From WJMT01 sp041686095 (GTDB lineage: Bacteria; Acidobacteriota; Aminicenantia; Aminicenantales; Aminicenantaceae): DNA of 26,165 bases. Location: contig JAWLEN010000027.1 of NCBI GenBank assembly GCA_041686095.1, forward strand, positions 1 through 26,165, read 5' to 3'. Below are positions 12,604-21,061 of this stretch, in pieces (positions within the stretch are counted from its first letter, which is position 1; every line of letters starts with the position of its first letter). A program made the position numbers and the translations under genes. The notes beneath the pieces are model-generated. The model was given only the letters and a program-made list of their open reading frames with translations. It did no database searches and was not told where the DNA came from.

Positions 12604-14439
12604 TTATTTCAGTTCCAGATTTTTGGTATGGGTTCCGCCTTTGAGGCAGTCCAGTTCAACGGTGATTTTTCCTTTTCCTTTGACCAAAAATTGATATTCC
12701 ACTTCGGTTCTTCCCGGGATTCCACTGGTGAGCTTTAACTGACTGGGATCTTTCTGGTCGATCAGGTTCACATCAGAGCCTCCAGCACCCATCCCCCGGA
12801 AATATCTCAAATACCTCCTTGGGATTCCGGCGGGAAGGCCTGTTCCCTGGGTCTGTCCGGCAGCCAGAACTTCAACATCTCCTTTAAGGGACAGCACATC
12901 CGGTCTCTGCACCTGATTCTGCACGGCTTGGGATGACAGAGTGGGCATAAGCCGCTCATTGTATAGAGAGACTGTCACTTTATAAAGGTCTTGATTGATT
13001 TTCTCTGCTGATGCTTTTTTGATTTTAGGAAGCGGCATCTCATAAGCATGAAGAAGGCAGAACGCCATATTCCTGTGGCACAGCTCTTCCAGAAGCCATG
13101 AAGGAGGTACCCGGCCGCTCAGCTTGGTGATGTCCCGGTCAATAATGACTTTGCCCAATTCCGGATGGTCTATTTCATGCATGGCAATTTCTGTGTTCCC
13201 CATGTCAATATAACGGTTAAAAAATTCCTCCTCTTCTTCGGATATTTCGCCGTCCCCGTCTAAATCAGCTCTGGATGTCCAGAGTTCGTTGGAAAAAGAA
13301 AAAATCCCCAGCATGTCATAGGTAAAGTCAATGAATCCTCCCCATACAGTGTACAGGTCTTTCCAGATGATATAGTAATCATATCCTTCAATGATTTTCT
13401 CGCCCTTTTCTCCTATTTCATCATACACAGCCATGTCGCTTCTGGGAACTTCGCCGTGGAGCTGCGCTCCGGGCACCCGAAGGATCATGCCGCCTGAATT
13501 ATGAAACGCCTGCACACCGGCAATATTGGGATGGTCATAGAGAAAATCCCGGATTAATTTGGATTCCTTCCAGTAAAAGGGATAGGCTCCCGCCCCTCTC
13601 TGGATGTAAGAAGGCTGCCAATAAGAACCCCAGTCTCTATTGGGGTCATAGCCTCCGCCTGTGTCTTCATTGTAGCGTCCGTCTCCGTCATTGTCTATGC
13701 CTTCGCTCCCTATATATTTGTAATCTCCTAATTCATCTGGTTTTCCTTCCACATTCTTTTCCACTCGGACCAGCCGGTCTCCTTTATCGTTCATCCGGTA
13801 ATCGCCCTGACCGGGTTCCACTTTGATGAACATGGAACCCACTTCTCCGTCGCCGTCCAAATCTTCCGGAGGGTCTTCATCATAGAGTCCGTCGTTATCG
13901 TCATCCACAGGAGCCTGTCCTGAGCGGGCTGAACCTCCTTCATGAAGCCAGCGGTCTCTGCCGTCCGGATTCACTGACGGGAAAATATAGAATACCCTTT
14001 GATCCACCAGCTCACGCACATAATCATTGTAAGGGTAGTTCTCCATGAGATACCAGATGGTGTATATCCCGACCTCACCGCCCTGGACTTCGTTTCCATG
14101 GATATTGGCATCAATGTACATGGCGCATTTATCCATCTCATCACCAGTATCCGGATTGTTAATAGTCATATACCAGAGTTCGCTGCCTTGGTAAGATTTT
14201 CCTATGGACCGGAGAGTCAGGAACTTGGGATAAGCTTTTTCCAGCTTTTTCAGTGCTTCTCCTACCTGGTCCCAGTCATAATACTGGTTGAATGAAAGTT
14301 GGACCTTTCGAGTGTCCCATGTCCGGGGTAAATATTCCTGGGCTAAGGCGAGGGTTGAGGCAGCCGCTAACACCAGAATAAGAGAAACTCCAAAGATCAT
14401 TTTTTTATTTGAGATTGATTTATTTTTTCTATTTCTCAT
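12604..14439 (-). CDS. Secreted M14-family zinc carboxypeptidase with acidic calcium-loop-like inserts
   Basis: 611 residues with a signal peptide (about 14-34). The M14 fold runs from about residue 48 to 460 with a full active site: HGNE (H114, E117) and the third zinc ligand H313 in QAFHNSGG, the substrate-binding pair N267/R268 in DPNRDW, and the catalytic glutamate E385 in SFSNELW. NPDG at 157-160 is also canonical. Between these lie three Asp/Gly-rich stretches (VDDDNDGLYDEDPPEDLDGDGE starts at 178, given as DDDNDGLYDEDPP and DLDGDGE; GIDNDGDGRYNED at 247-259; DLDGDGEIS at 392-400) that resemble calcium-binding EF-hand or dockerin loops. The last ~150 residues form a beta-rich domain. 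CGGAGG precedes the ATG. It lies 15 bp after the inactive paralogue, in one operon. It likely trims peptides outside the cell. Confidence 0.88.
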   Translation of the reverse strand: MRNRKNKSISNKKMIFGVSLILVLAAASTLALAQEYLPRTWDTRKVQLSFNQYYDWDQVGEALKKLEKAYPKFLTLRSIGKSYQGSELWYMTINNPDTGDEMDKCAMYIDANIHGNEVQGGEVGIYTIWYLMENYPYNDYVRELVDQRVFYIFPSVNPDGRDRWLHEGGSARSGQAPVDDDNDGLYDEDPPEDLDGDGEVGSMFIKVEPGQGDYRMNDKGDRLVRVEKNVEGKPDELGDYKYIGSEGIDNDGDGRYNEDTGGGYDPNRDWGSYWQPSYIQRGAGAYPFYWKESKLIRDFLYDHPNIAGVQAFHNSGGMILRVPGAQLHGEVPRSDMAVYDEIGEKGEKIIEGYDYYIIWKDLYTVWGGFIDFTYDMLGIFSFSNELWTSRADLDGDGEISEEEEEFFNRYIDMGNTEIAMHEIDHPELGKVIIDRDITKLSGRVPPSWLLEELCHRNMAFCLLHAYEMPLPKIKKASAEKINQDLYKVTVSLYNERLMPTLSSQAVQNQVQRPDVLSLKGDVEVLAAGQTQGTGLPAGIPRRYLRYFRGMGAGGSDVNLIDQKDPSQLKLTSGIPGRTEVEYQFLVKGKGKITVELDCLKGGTHTKNLELK

Positions 14440-14454
14440 TTTTGTCCTCCGTTA

Positions 14455-16380
14455 TTACCTTAAAACAACTGATTGTTCGGTTTCTCCGCCGCCGTTTCTA
14501 GCCCACAGGCGAATGTTCACCTTTTTCCCAGAAGGCGAAAGAATGAGCCATCTGATCTCTTTTTCTCCGCCTGGTTCCATATTGGCTGTGTCAACTCTTT
14601 TGGTTCCTCCAAATAGTGTCATGTTATCATCATCTTCAAAATCCAGCCTTATTATTATAGGATTGATATTCCGTGTTCTCTGCCCCATGGCTGTGGCATA
14701 AGGAAATTTGCCTTTGTTGTGAAGCTTTACAGTCAGCTCAAAAAGGCCTGATGAGAGCTTTTTGACCTGAGGCTTATCCATTTTAATGTCCGCAAATTGA
14801 GAAGCCAGGAAGAGAGCGAACTCAGAATGGGACTGGGTGAGATCAGGAATTTTTTCTGCCGGAGGATTAACCCTCAGATAAGGCACAAATCCCCCGATCT
14901 CCACTTCACCTAACTGAGGATGTTCAAAGGAAGTCCATCCCACAAATCCCTCTCCGTTGTTGTTTTTATCGATCCAGTCCAGCCACTTTTTATAAGTGTC
15001 TGTATCAGCGGATTTTGATGCATCTCCTGGAGTGGATCCTCCGGCACGGCCCATCATCTGCATGAACATGGCTCTTCGGTCAGAAGCCCCAGCCTGCTGG
15101 GCTTGAGCTTGGGGTTGGGCGGATGGGACGCCCGGTCTTTTGGCGGCTGGCTTTTTTTCCTCTTCTCTCAGCGACCACAAATTTGCGGAAAAGGCAGGGA
15201 CTCCAAACTGAAAATAAGCCCATTCCAGCATAGAACCGACAGGCTTTTCTGAATGGGCACTTTTGATTCCGGTTATTTCCTTGTATTTTTCGCTTACGTT
15301 TTTAAACAGATGTTCGTCGGCAGAGGATGTCTTTTTGGGCTGGGGATCTCTGGCTGGAGGACGCTGCTCCTCTTCATCTCCCATTCTCCTTCCGAAAAAC
15401 ATAAACATCGGTCTGGCTCCGGCTTCCTGGATATCCTGAGGCGGCTGAGGAAAAGTGGGAGTTCCGCATTCGATTCCCGGGTCAGAGGCGAGGTTGTCAT
15501 ATTTGGAAAAAATCAGAACGCCGCATATATTCTTGCGGGGCTGGGTCTTGAGCTCAGGGACATACCGGGTCATAAAGTCGATCATGGATTGAGTTTCCTT
15601 TTCTGAGGCTGGATAAACTCCCAATCCTTTGACATTGTAGCCAAAATTATGAGGGAAATTACGGTTGATGTTAAAACCTCCCAGTCCGTCTTCATTGTAG
15701 CTGCCGTCGCCGTCATTATCAATCCCTTCAGGATAGAGTTTATAGAGCTTGTCCAGAGGAGTGTCATCCTCTTTCTTCTTCATAAGCCTGGGATCTTTTT
15801 CATCTATGACCCAGGTGCCTTCTTTGTCTTTGACCCTCATCATGGTTATGAAGCCGTCCTTGTTTAAATCTTCAGGGGGATCCTCGTCCTTAAGCCAGTC
15901 AAAGTCTTGGTCGCGGGGCTTTAAATTAACGCTTCTTTCATGGAGAACCTGTTTGAAGAATTGTTCCGCTCCATCCGGATTGAGTCGCGGTATGATGTAG
16001 AATGTGCGCTGGTCAAGGACTTTTTTGACCTTGCCGTCTTCAGTGTAGTTTTTGGCGAGGTACTGGGCGATTCCAAGCGCCACTTCACTGCCTATCACAT
16101 GATCAGCTTCCAGGTTCCCGCAGATCAAAAGAGCCTGTTTTTCAAGAGGGGATGGACCATTGGTGCCTGAAATCCGGATCATCCATATATTGTTTCCGTC
16201 TAAGGTGGTTCCAATGGATTCGAGCTTTGTGATATCCGGATATTGAGAAGCGATTTTTTTGAGAGCCGAGGTGAGAGCATCATAGTCATGGTAGCCTTGG
16301 GAAGGATTTTCAGCTTGAAGAGTGATTGGGATCATGAAAAATAAACATACTAAAGGGATTATCTTAAAAAAACTTTTCAT
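14455..16380 (-). CDS. Secreted M14-like protein lacking catalytic and zinc residues (probable pseudo-peptidase)
   Basis: 641 residues from the ATG at 16380, chosen because AAGGAGG stands 5 nt upstream; an in-frame ATG at 16449 has no ribosome site. A signal peptide ends near LQAENPS. The fold parallels the downstream enzyme (YPDITKLESIGTTLDGNNIW, NPDG at 134-137, GGFNINRNFPHNFG retaining N239/R240), but the active site is gone. HxxE is replaced by E91-A-D-H94, the third histidine position is S292 (LIFSKYDN), and the catalytic Glu position is N400 (AFSANLW). Two calcium-loop-like inserts are kept (KDEDPPEDLNKDGF; GIDNDGDGSYNED). A long low-complexity insert (about 335-460, Pro/Gln/Ala-rich) is unique to it. 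It may bind rather than cut peptides, or partner the active enzyme 15 bp downstream. Confidence 0.85.
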   Translation of the reverse strand: MKSFFKIIPLVCLFFMIPITLQAENPSQGYHDYDALTSALKKIASQYPDITKLESIGTTLDGNNIWMIRISGTNGPSPLEKQALLICGNLEADHVIGSEVALGIAQYLAKNYTEDGKVKKVLDQRTFYIIPRLNPDGAEQFFKQVLHERSVNLKPRDQDFDWLKDEDPPEDLNKDGFITMMRVKDKEGTWVIDEKDPRLMKKKEDDTPLDKLYKLYPEGIDNDGDGSYNEDGLGGFNINRNFPHNFGYNVKGLGVYPASEKETQSMIDFMTRYVPELKTQPRKNICGVLIFSKYDNLASDPGIECGTPTFPQPPQDIQEAGARPMFMFFGRRMGDEEEQRPPARDPQPKKTSSADEHLFKNVSEKYKEITGIKSAHSEKPVGSMLEWAYFQFGVPAFSANLWSLREEEKKPAAKRPGVPSAQPQAQAQQAGASDRRAMFMQMMGRAGGSTPGDASKSADTDTYKKWLDWIDKNNNGEGFVGWTSFEHPQLGEVEIGGFVPYLRVNPPAEKIPDLTQSHSEFALFLASQFADIKMDKPQVKKLSSGLFELTVKLHNKGKFPYATAMGQRTRNINPIIIRLDFEDDDNMTLFGGTKRVDTANMEPGGEKEIRWLILSPSGKKVNIRLWARNGGGETEQSVVLR

Positions 16381-16612
16381 AAAAACCTCCTTCAGATTTT
16401 TGGTATAAAATTGTTTGTCAATTAATGCGGCAAAAAGTTTAAACTGCATTTCTCGATGAAAGTTTCAATAAAAATCAAATTTATAGAAAAACAATGAAAA
16501 TATCAATCATTAATATTCAAAAAACCCAAAAAGCAGGATAGGTCTGTTTCTGATTGGTATTAATAAATGTTAAATAAATAAGCAAGTACGGGGATGGATT
16601 GGATCTGTTGTT

Positions 16613-17938
16613 TCACTTCTTTTTATTGGGGAATGGGTTTTTGGCCATCAAAGGACGGTTGATCCAGTTTTTTCCTGTGAAATAAAGGACTTCTGGCATG
16701 AGTTCTGATTTCAGCTCCGCCATGATTTTGGGGCTGAATCTTTTTTGAGTGATCCCCTCTTCGTAGGCCTCATTGTGCAAATCCTCATACCTGTCCGCAA
16801 ACCGGATCTCTTTCAGTTCCATATTGAAATCAAACTCAAAATAAATGCCTGATTTTGTTTCAGCTGAAATGATTTTATCATCTATCAAATGGATTCTCAT
16901 TATGTTGCCGCGTTTGTATTCATTTCTTTTATCTGCTAAGGTATTCGGAAACAAAAGATAATGTTTTTCAACGCCTTGATTGAGTTCCGGTGATTTGTAA
17001 TAACCTGTTTGAGGAGAACCTCCGCTTTTAAAATCAGGTTCTAAAACAATAAGACATCCTTTATCATACTCATTGTTACAGCCAGCTAATATGATTTCTT
17101 TTTCCCCGTTATCATCCAGGTCATAGAAAGAAAAATCATAAATTCTCCCTGAATTCCAATAATCTCTCAGGAGTTCTCCCTTGCTATTAAGAACAGCAAA
17201 CTGGGTGGGAAACATGCCCCGATGATAAGAAACAGCTATAATTTCAGAAGCTTTTTCCTCTTGAAGGTCTGCAACAGTAAATCCTTTTAATCCGTATCTA
17301 GCTGAATAATTCTTTTCACCAAAAGTCATTTCTTTTCCAGGTTCAAAAGTCCATCTTTTTTGTCCTTTACTGCTGAAGCAAAAAAGTTTGCATTGACTAT
17401 AACTGGTATCAATAGGTATTTGAGCAAATAAGACTTCTTTACGGAGATCATGATCAATGTTTTTAATTACAATAAGAGGCAAATCAATTGTTAATCCTGC
17501 ATCGGCAAGCCTTCTTACTTGAAAATGATTTCGGTAAAACTCTTCATCCTGTAAGCCTCTGATTCCCGTGTCATAACTCCAGAGCTTATGGTTGTTTTTA
17601 TCCAAAATGACCAAACTAGAATCCTCAATTCTAAAGTCATGAGGTTGAGGGACTCTCAAAGGCATAAGAAACACAAAGTATATTAAAACCAACGCTGCCA
17701 GGGGGAATGAAAAATAAACGTATTTCCATTTGTTTTTGCGGGGGCTTTTAGTTTTCTCTTTAATCCATTCGTCAAGTTCTTGTTTGTAGGCAAAAACCCT
17801 GGATTTAGGGGAATCTAAAATTCTGTGTACCGGCAGTCCAGCTTCTTTTTCCCATCTTTGACAGGTTCTTATCTCACAGCCTAAATAGGCAGAGATTTCT
17901 TTCCAGCATAAAAGGATTTCTTTTTCTTCTACAGCCAT
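16613..17938 (-). CDS. Membrane-tethered transcription regulator: excisionase/MerR-like HTH plus extracytoplasmic sensor domain
   Basis: 441 residues. Residues 8-58 are a winged-helix domain of the excisionase/MerR kind: LLCWKEISAYLGCEIRTCQR (9-28), WEKEAGLPVHRI (29-40) and a wing ending VFAYKQELDEWI. A basic stretch and one transmembrane helix (about 72-92) follow. Residues 100-441 lie outside and look like a beta-propeller of FG-GAP/VCBS style: DLDDNGEKEIILAG (around 268-281), ADLQEEKASEIIAVS and IKNIDHDLRKEVLFAQ repeat the D-x-D-x-x-x-x-E-I/V pattern. The layout matches one-component regulators such as ToxR/CadC, although the HTH type differs. Its targets are unknown; the M14 operon lies next to it. 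The ATG at 17938 has no ribosome site and lies about 4 nt from the predicted transcription start, suggesting a leaderless message. Confidence 0.8.
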   Translation of the reverse strand: MAVEEKEILLCWKEISAYLGCEIRTCQRWEKEAGLPVHRILDSPKSRVFAYKQELDEWIKEKTKSPRKNKWKYVYFSFPLAALVLIYFVFLMPLRVPQPHDFRIEDSSLVILDKNNHKLWSYDTGIRGLQDEEFYRNHFQVRRLADAGLTIDLPLIVIKNIDHDLRKEVLFAQIPIDTSYSQCKLFCFSSKGQKRWTFEPGKEMTFGEKNYSARYGLKGFTVADLQEEKASEIIAVSYHRGMFPTQFAVLNSKGELLRDYWNSGRIYDFSFYDLDDNGEKEIILAGCNNEYDKGCLIVLEPDFKSGGSPQTGYYKSPELNQGVEKHYLLFPNTLADKRNEYKRGNIMRIHLIDDKIISAETKSGIYFEFDFNMELKEIRFADRYEDLHNEAYEEGITQKRFSPKIMAELKSELMPEVLYFTGKNWINRPLMAKNPFPNKKK

Positions 17939-17948
17939 ATCAAATGAA

Positions 17949-17977
17949 ATTTAACCAAATATGAGGGATGAGGTCAA
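17949..17977 (-). promoter_or_regulatory. Promoter of the tethered regulator, predicted leaderless
   Basis: Minus-strand TTGACC (17977-17972) and TTAAAT (17954-17949) are 17 nt apart. Transcription would start near 17942, only about 4 nt before the ATG at 17938, and no ribosome site is present. Confidence 0.45.
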
Positions 17978-18021
17978 GCTGAAAATTAAACTCTAACCAC
18001 TTATGAGTCTCATGAAAAATT

Positions 18022-18053
18022 AGGTAAATAGGTATGACGGTACTGTATTTTCT
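18022..18053 (-). repeat. Interspersed repeat copy A, running into the assembly gap
   Basis: The 29 bp at 18022-18050 match 21139-21167 with three transitions. The plus-strand end reads GGTACTGTATTTTCT and is cut by the Ns; the first bases after the gap (18154-18164) again read CTGTATTTTCT. This indicates a short tandem repeat across the gap. Confidence 0.75.
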
Positions 18054-18153
18054 NNNNNNNNNNNNNNNNNNNNNNNNNNNNNNNNNNNNNNNNNNNNNNN
18101 NNNNNNNNNNNNNNNNNNNNNNNNNNNNNNNNNNNNNNNNNNNNNNNNNNNNN
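18054..18153. other. Scaffold gap of 100 Ns
   Basis: Exactly 100 Ns, the usual placeholder for a join of unknown length. Both flanks contain the same CTGTATTTTCT word, so the gap probably reflects a collapsed tandem repeat. True distance between the regulator and the permease gene is unknown. Confidence 0.98.
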
Positions 18154-18163
18154 CTGTATTTTC

Positions 18164-19285
18164 TTAAGTTCTGAAAACGCTGGCTGGCTCGACCTTGGAT
18201 ATTCTCCTCATGGCAAAGGCAGCACCGCCGATGGATATCAAAATAGTGATAAAGATAAAGGCGATTTTAAGACCCAAACTGAACTCAAACAAAATACCGG
18301 AATTGGCGATTCCCCGCTTGAATCCCTGGATGAAAACAATAGCGATTCCATAACCCACCAAAGCAAAGAATAAGGCTTGAGTGAGAATCAGATTCCGGAT
18401 ATAAGAGTTTCCCGCTCCTATGGCTTTAAGGGTTCCGTAGTCTCTGAGCCGATCCACAGCCGCAGAATACATGGTGAGGCCGATGATCACTATCCCGGAA
18501 ATGGCTGCAAACAGAATCAGCGTTCCTATGGAAAAAGCAATGCCAGAGGTTGATAGAATGGTCATAACTGTTGACCGGGAAAATCCCTGTTTGGTCCATG
18601 CTCTTACTGAAAATATACTATCATTGATCCGGTCCCTGACCAACTCTGGCGCCACTTCAGGATCAATATCAATAAGAAAGGCACTGGCTTTGTTTTCAGG
18701 AACCTGCCCAAGAGATCGGGCTCTGGAAAGAGTGGTGAAAATAAAAGTAGAGCCAAATCCTCTTGCGCCTTTGGTTAAAACTGAAACAAACACCCGATTT
18801 CCGTTGATTTCAAAATCCGTACCGATGGTGGCGTTGTTTAAAGTTTCGCTTTCATACACATCCACAGCCACCGATCCTTTTTCTAAAAGGTCAGTGCGTT
18901 TTCCTGAAATGATATTCCAAGGACCTCCTTTGAATCCAGGAGGCTGGACCCCGATCAGCTGGACCGGGGATGATTTTCCTCCCGTGAATCGGGCTGTGCC
19001 ACCGGATATCACCAAGGGAAAAGCTTTTTGAACTCCGGGAATGGACTCGATCTGCCGGCCGATTCTCATGTCAATATGTCCCATTGAATTGACATCTGTG
19101 GTCTTACTGTCCACCACCCATAAGTCTGCGTCTGTGTTGTCCACCAATGCAGACATGGCTCCTGTTAAAAAGAGAAAGATTCCTGTTTGCTGAACCACTA
19201 GAAAAACAGAGATGATGATCCCCAGCACGACTCCCAATGACTTTGGTTTGTCAAAGCTGATAAATCTTAGAGCGAAACGAATCAT
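18164..19285 (-). CDS. FtsX-family ABC transporter permease (DevC/MacB-like)
   Basis: 373 residues: a transmembrane helix at about 15-42, a large extracytoplasmic domain (about 45-240), then three helices near 245-278, 297-320 and 335-360. The C-terminal part is the FtsX domain, with SAAVDRLRDYGTLKAIGAGN (the coupling-helix region that touches the ATPase) and EPASVFRT at the end. This four-helix MacB/LolC/DevC topology does not move substrate through a channel; it drives an adaptor to expel substrates from the periplasm or membrane. Length and the adaptor and ATPase encoded just upstream point to a DevBCA-like exporter. AAGGA precedes the ATG. The stop codon is 11 bp from the assembly gap, so the gene is complete, but whether another gene follows is unknown. 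Confidence 0.87.
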   Translation of the reverse strand: MIRFALRFISFDKPKSLGVVLGIIISVFLVVQQTGIFLFLTGAMSALVDNTDADLWVVDSKTTDVNSMGHIDMRIGRQIESIPGVQKAFPLVISGGTARFTGGKSSPVQLIGVQPPGFKGGPWNIISGKRTDLLEKGSVAVDVYESETLNNATIGTDFEINGNRVFVSVLTKGARGFGSTFIFTTLSRARSLGQVPENKASAFLIDIDPEVAPELVRDRINDSIFSVRAWTKQGFSRSTVMTILSTSGIAFSIGTLILFAAISGIVIIGLTMYSAAVDRLRDYGTLKAIGAGNSYIRNLILTQALFFALVGYGIAIVFIQGFKRGIANSGILFEFSLGLKIAFIFITILISIGGAAFAMRRISKVEPASVFRT

Positions 19286-19306
19286 GTCGAGAATTCCTTT
19301 ATTTTT

Positions 19307-20281
19307 TTATTCCTTGAGCTCGATCACACATTCAATCCGGCTTCCGATAAGAAGGTCAGCCCCCTCTTCTAGACTGATCTCCACTTCTCTGACTCTCCGG
19401 TCCACCAGCTCATCCACTTCATCTGAAAAAATGGACTTTCTCCTTAAATAGGGACCGACAAACGAAACTTTTCCTTCAGCCAGTACTTTGGTCTCCCCTT
19501 GTTTTCGGATGTGAGCTTCCTGTCCGACCTTTATCTGGTCTGCGAAAAGCTCATCTATTTCACACCGGGCTATCAATGGGCTCTGGGGGGCAAAAGTTCC
19601 AAAAGCTCTTCCTGACGAGAGGAACGAGCCTACGGTAATATCCATAGACAGAATCTGCCCGTTCGTGAGGGCTTTTATAGATTTGCGGCTGAGCTCTTTT
19701 TGAGCCAGCTTCAGACCGACTCTTTCCTGGTTGAGAAGGTCTTTGGCTGCCACCAGCTCTGCTTCCAGGCGTTTTGTTTCTTCAAGAAGAGCATCATATT
19801 CTGTTTTGGCTTTATCAAAATAATTTTTTGTCTCAGCATTTTTTTCATAAAGTGATTTAGCCCTCATGAAATTCACTCTGGCGTTTTCGGTTCGAATCTT
19901 CACTGTAGATAAAGCTGCCTCAGCAGCTAGGATCCTGGATTTTTGAGTTTGAATCTGTGCTTTTTTCTGCTCCGCTTTTATTTGTTCTACACTGCTGACT
20001 AAAGAGAGAATGGTTTGTCCTTTTTTGACCGAATCTCCAGAGCTGAAATTGATTTCTTTGATAATTCCAGACACCTCGGAGGTCAAATCTAAAATTCTTA
20101 ATTGAGGTTCAATCCTTCCAATGCCCACCACTTGTTCTAGCTCATAATCGAGCGCCCTGTCCCTTTCTTCAGGCAGAGGCTCTTGCTGGCTGCAGGAAGA
20201 TGAGATCATGATCCCAACTATTATCGAAAACACAACCCATATTGATTGTGAAATACGACTGTTTTTATGGTTTTCATGCAT
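19307..20281 (-). CDS. HlyD/RND-type periplasmic adaptor (DevB/MacA-like), probable lipoprotein
   Basis: About 324 residues. The start at 20281 is preferred for the AGGTAGGG stretch 8 nt upstream; an ATG at 20302 inside the ATPase gene is also possible. The N-terminal hydrophobic stretch ends in SSSC (C30), a plausible though imperfect lipobox. A biotinyl-lipoyl half-motif (LDLTSEVSGIIKEINFSSGD) is followed by a coiled-coil hairpin of about 110 residues (IKAEQKKAQIQTQKSRILAA and on to GLKLAQKELSRKSIK), the second lipoyl half (TNGQILSMDITVGSFLSSG) and the barrel domain. Adaptors of this kind bridge the permease to an outer-membrane TolC-type channel, which is not encoded in this window. It is the middle gene of the ATPase-adaptor-permease operon, 21 bp before the permease. 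Confidence 0.85.
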   Translation of the reverse strand: MHENHKNSRISQSIWVVFSIIVGIMISSSCSQQEPLPEERDRALDYELEQVVGIGRIEPQLRILDLTSEVSGIIKEINFSSGDSVKKGQTILSLVSSVEQIKAEQKKAQIQTQKSRILAAEAALSTVKIRTENARVNFMRAKSLYEKNAETKNYFDKAKTEYDALLEETKRLEAELVAAKDLLNQERVGLKLAQKELSRKSIKALTNGQILSMDITVGSFLSSGRAFGTFAPQSPLIARCEIDELFADQIKVGQEAHIRKQGETKVLAEGKVSFVGPYLRRKSIFSDEVDELVDRRVREVEISLEEGADLLIGSRIECVIELKE

Positions 20282-20291
20282 GATGCTAGCC

Positions 20292-21053
20292 CTACCTTTC
20301 ATCTTCTAAGACCCTGCCATTTTGCAGACTGAGTATTTTATCCGCATAACTTTTTAAACGGGGATCATGTGTCACTAAAGCCAGAGCTTTCCCTGAATCA
20401 GCTAAGTAACGGAGCTGTTTTAAAACACCAGTCATGGCTTCCTCATCCAGTGAAGCTGTGGGCTCATCACAGAGTATAATGGAAGGATCAGACACCAGTG
20501 CTCTGGCAATGGCCACTCTCTGTTTTTCTCCTCCGGATAACTGCTTGGGGAGAGACTTTTTTCGATCCTGAAGATTGACCATGGAAAGAGCTTGATTTAC
20601 TTTTTTTCTGGTCTCACTTTGATTGTTTTTATTGAGCAAAAGAGGAACCATGATGTTTTCTTCTGAACTCAGGGGAGAGATCAGATTGAAATTTTGAAAC
20701 ACAAACCCGATTTCCTCTCTTCGGAGTCTGGCCCGTTCTTTTTCGTTGAGATCCTTGGTGGTGGTTCCTTTTATGCACACACATCCTTCGGTTGGATAGA
20801 GCACACACCCCAAAAGCGACAACAAGGTGGTCTTTCCTGAGCCTGAAGGTCCTATGATCAGAAGAAGTTCATTTTTTCGAAGAACAAGATTGGTTGGATG
20901 AAGAGCCACGATCTCCCGGTTTCCTGTTTTGTATCTTTTTGAAGCTCCCTTCAGCTCTGCCACAATAGAATGGTCTGAATCATATTTTGACTTCTCAGAA
21001 ACTTCGTAATCTTGACTTTGACTTTTTTCACTTTTCTTCTTTGACCTGAACAT
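20292..21053 (-). CDS. ABC transporter ATPase (LolD/MacB-NBD/DevA-like)
   Basis: 253 residues with a 30-residue charged N-terminal extension before the nucleotide-binding domain. Walker A is GPSGSGKTT (68-76), the Q-loop lies in FVFQNFNLISPLSS, the signature is LSGGEKQRVAIARAL, Walker B is SIILCDEPTASLD, and the H-loop is LVTHD. The LISPLSSEENIMVPL region is typical of the LolD/MacB/DevA group that partners FtsX-type permeases. It energises the adaptor and permease encoded next; its stop overlaps the possible upstream start of the adaptor. AAAGGA stands 7 nt before the ATG. The operon has its own extended -10 promoter (21113-21121) and a 13-bp direct repeat in the leader. Confidence 0.92.
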   Translation of the reverse strand: MFRSKKKSEKSQSQDYEVSEKSKYDSDHSIVAELKGASKRYKTGNREIVALHPTNLVLRKNELLLIIGPSGSGKTTLLSLLGCVLYPTEGCVCIKGTTTKDLNEKERARLRREEIGFVFQNFNLISPLSSEENIMVPLLLNKNNQSETRKKVNQALSMVNLQDRKKSLPKQLSGGEKQRVAIARALVSDPSIILCDEPTASLDEEAMTGVLKQLRYLADSGKALALVTHDPRLKSYADKILSLQNGRVLEDER

Positions 21054-21061
21054 CAGAATTT

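Noticed and set aside
15253..15606. Plus-strand gene inside the M14 region
   Set aside because: This open frame lies entirely opposite a well-supported M14 coding sequence, has no ribosome site, and its translation shows no domain; it is a shadow. The same holds for other long frames opposite the DUF5916 and copA genes.
16378..16449. Longer N-terminus for the inactive M14 protein
   Set aside because: The in-frame ATG at 16449 has no ribosome site and would bury the signal peptide behind 23 residues; AAGGAGG supports the ATG at 16380.
18054..18153. Biological low-complexity region
   Set aside because: A run of exactly 100 Ns is an assembly placeholder, not sequence.
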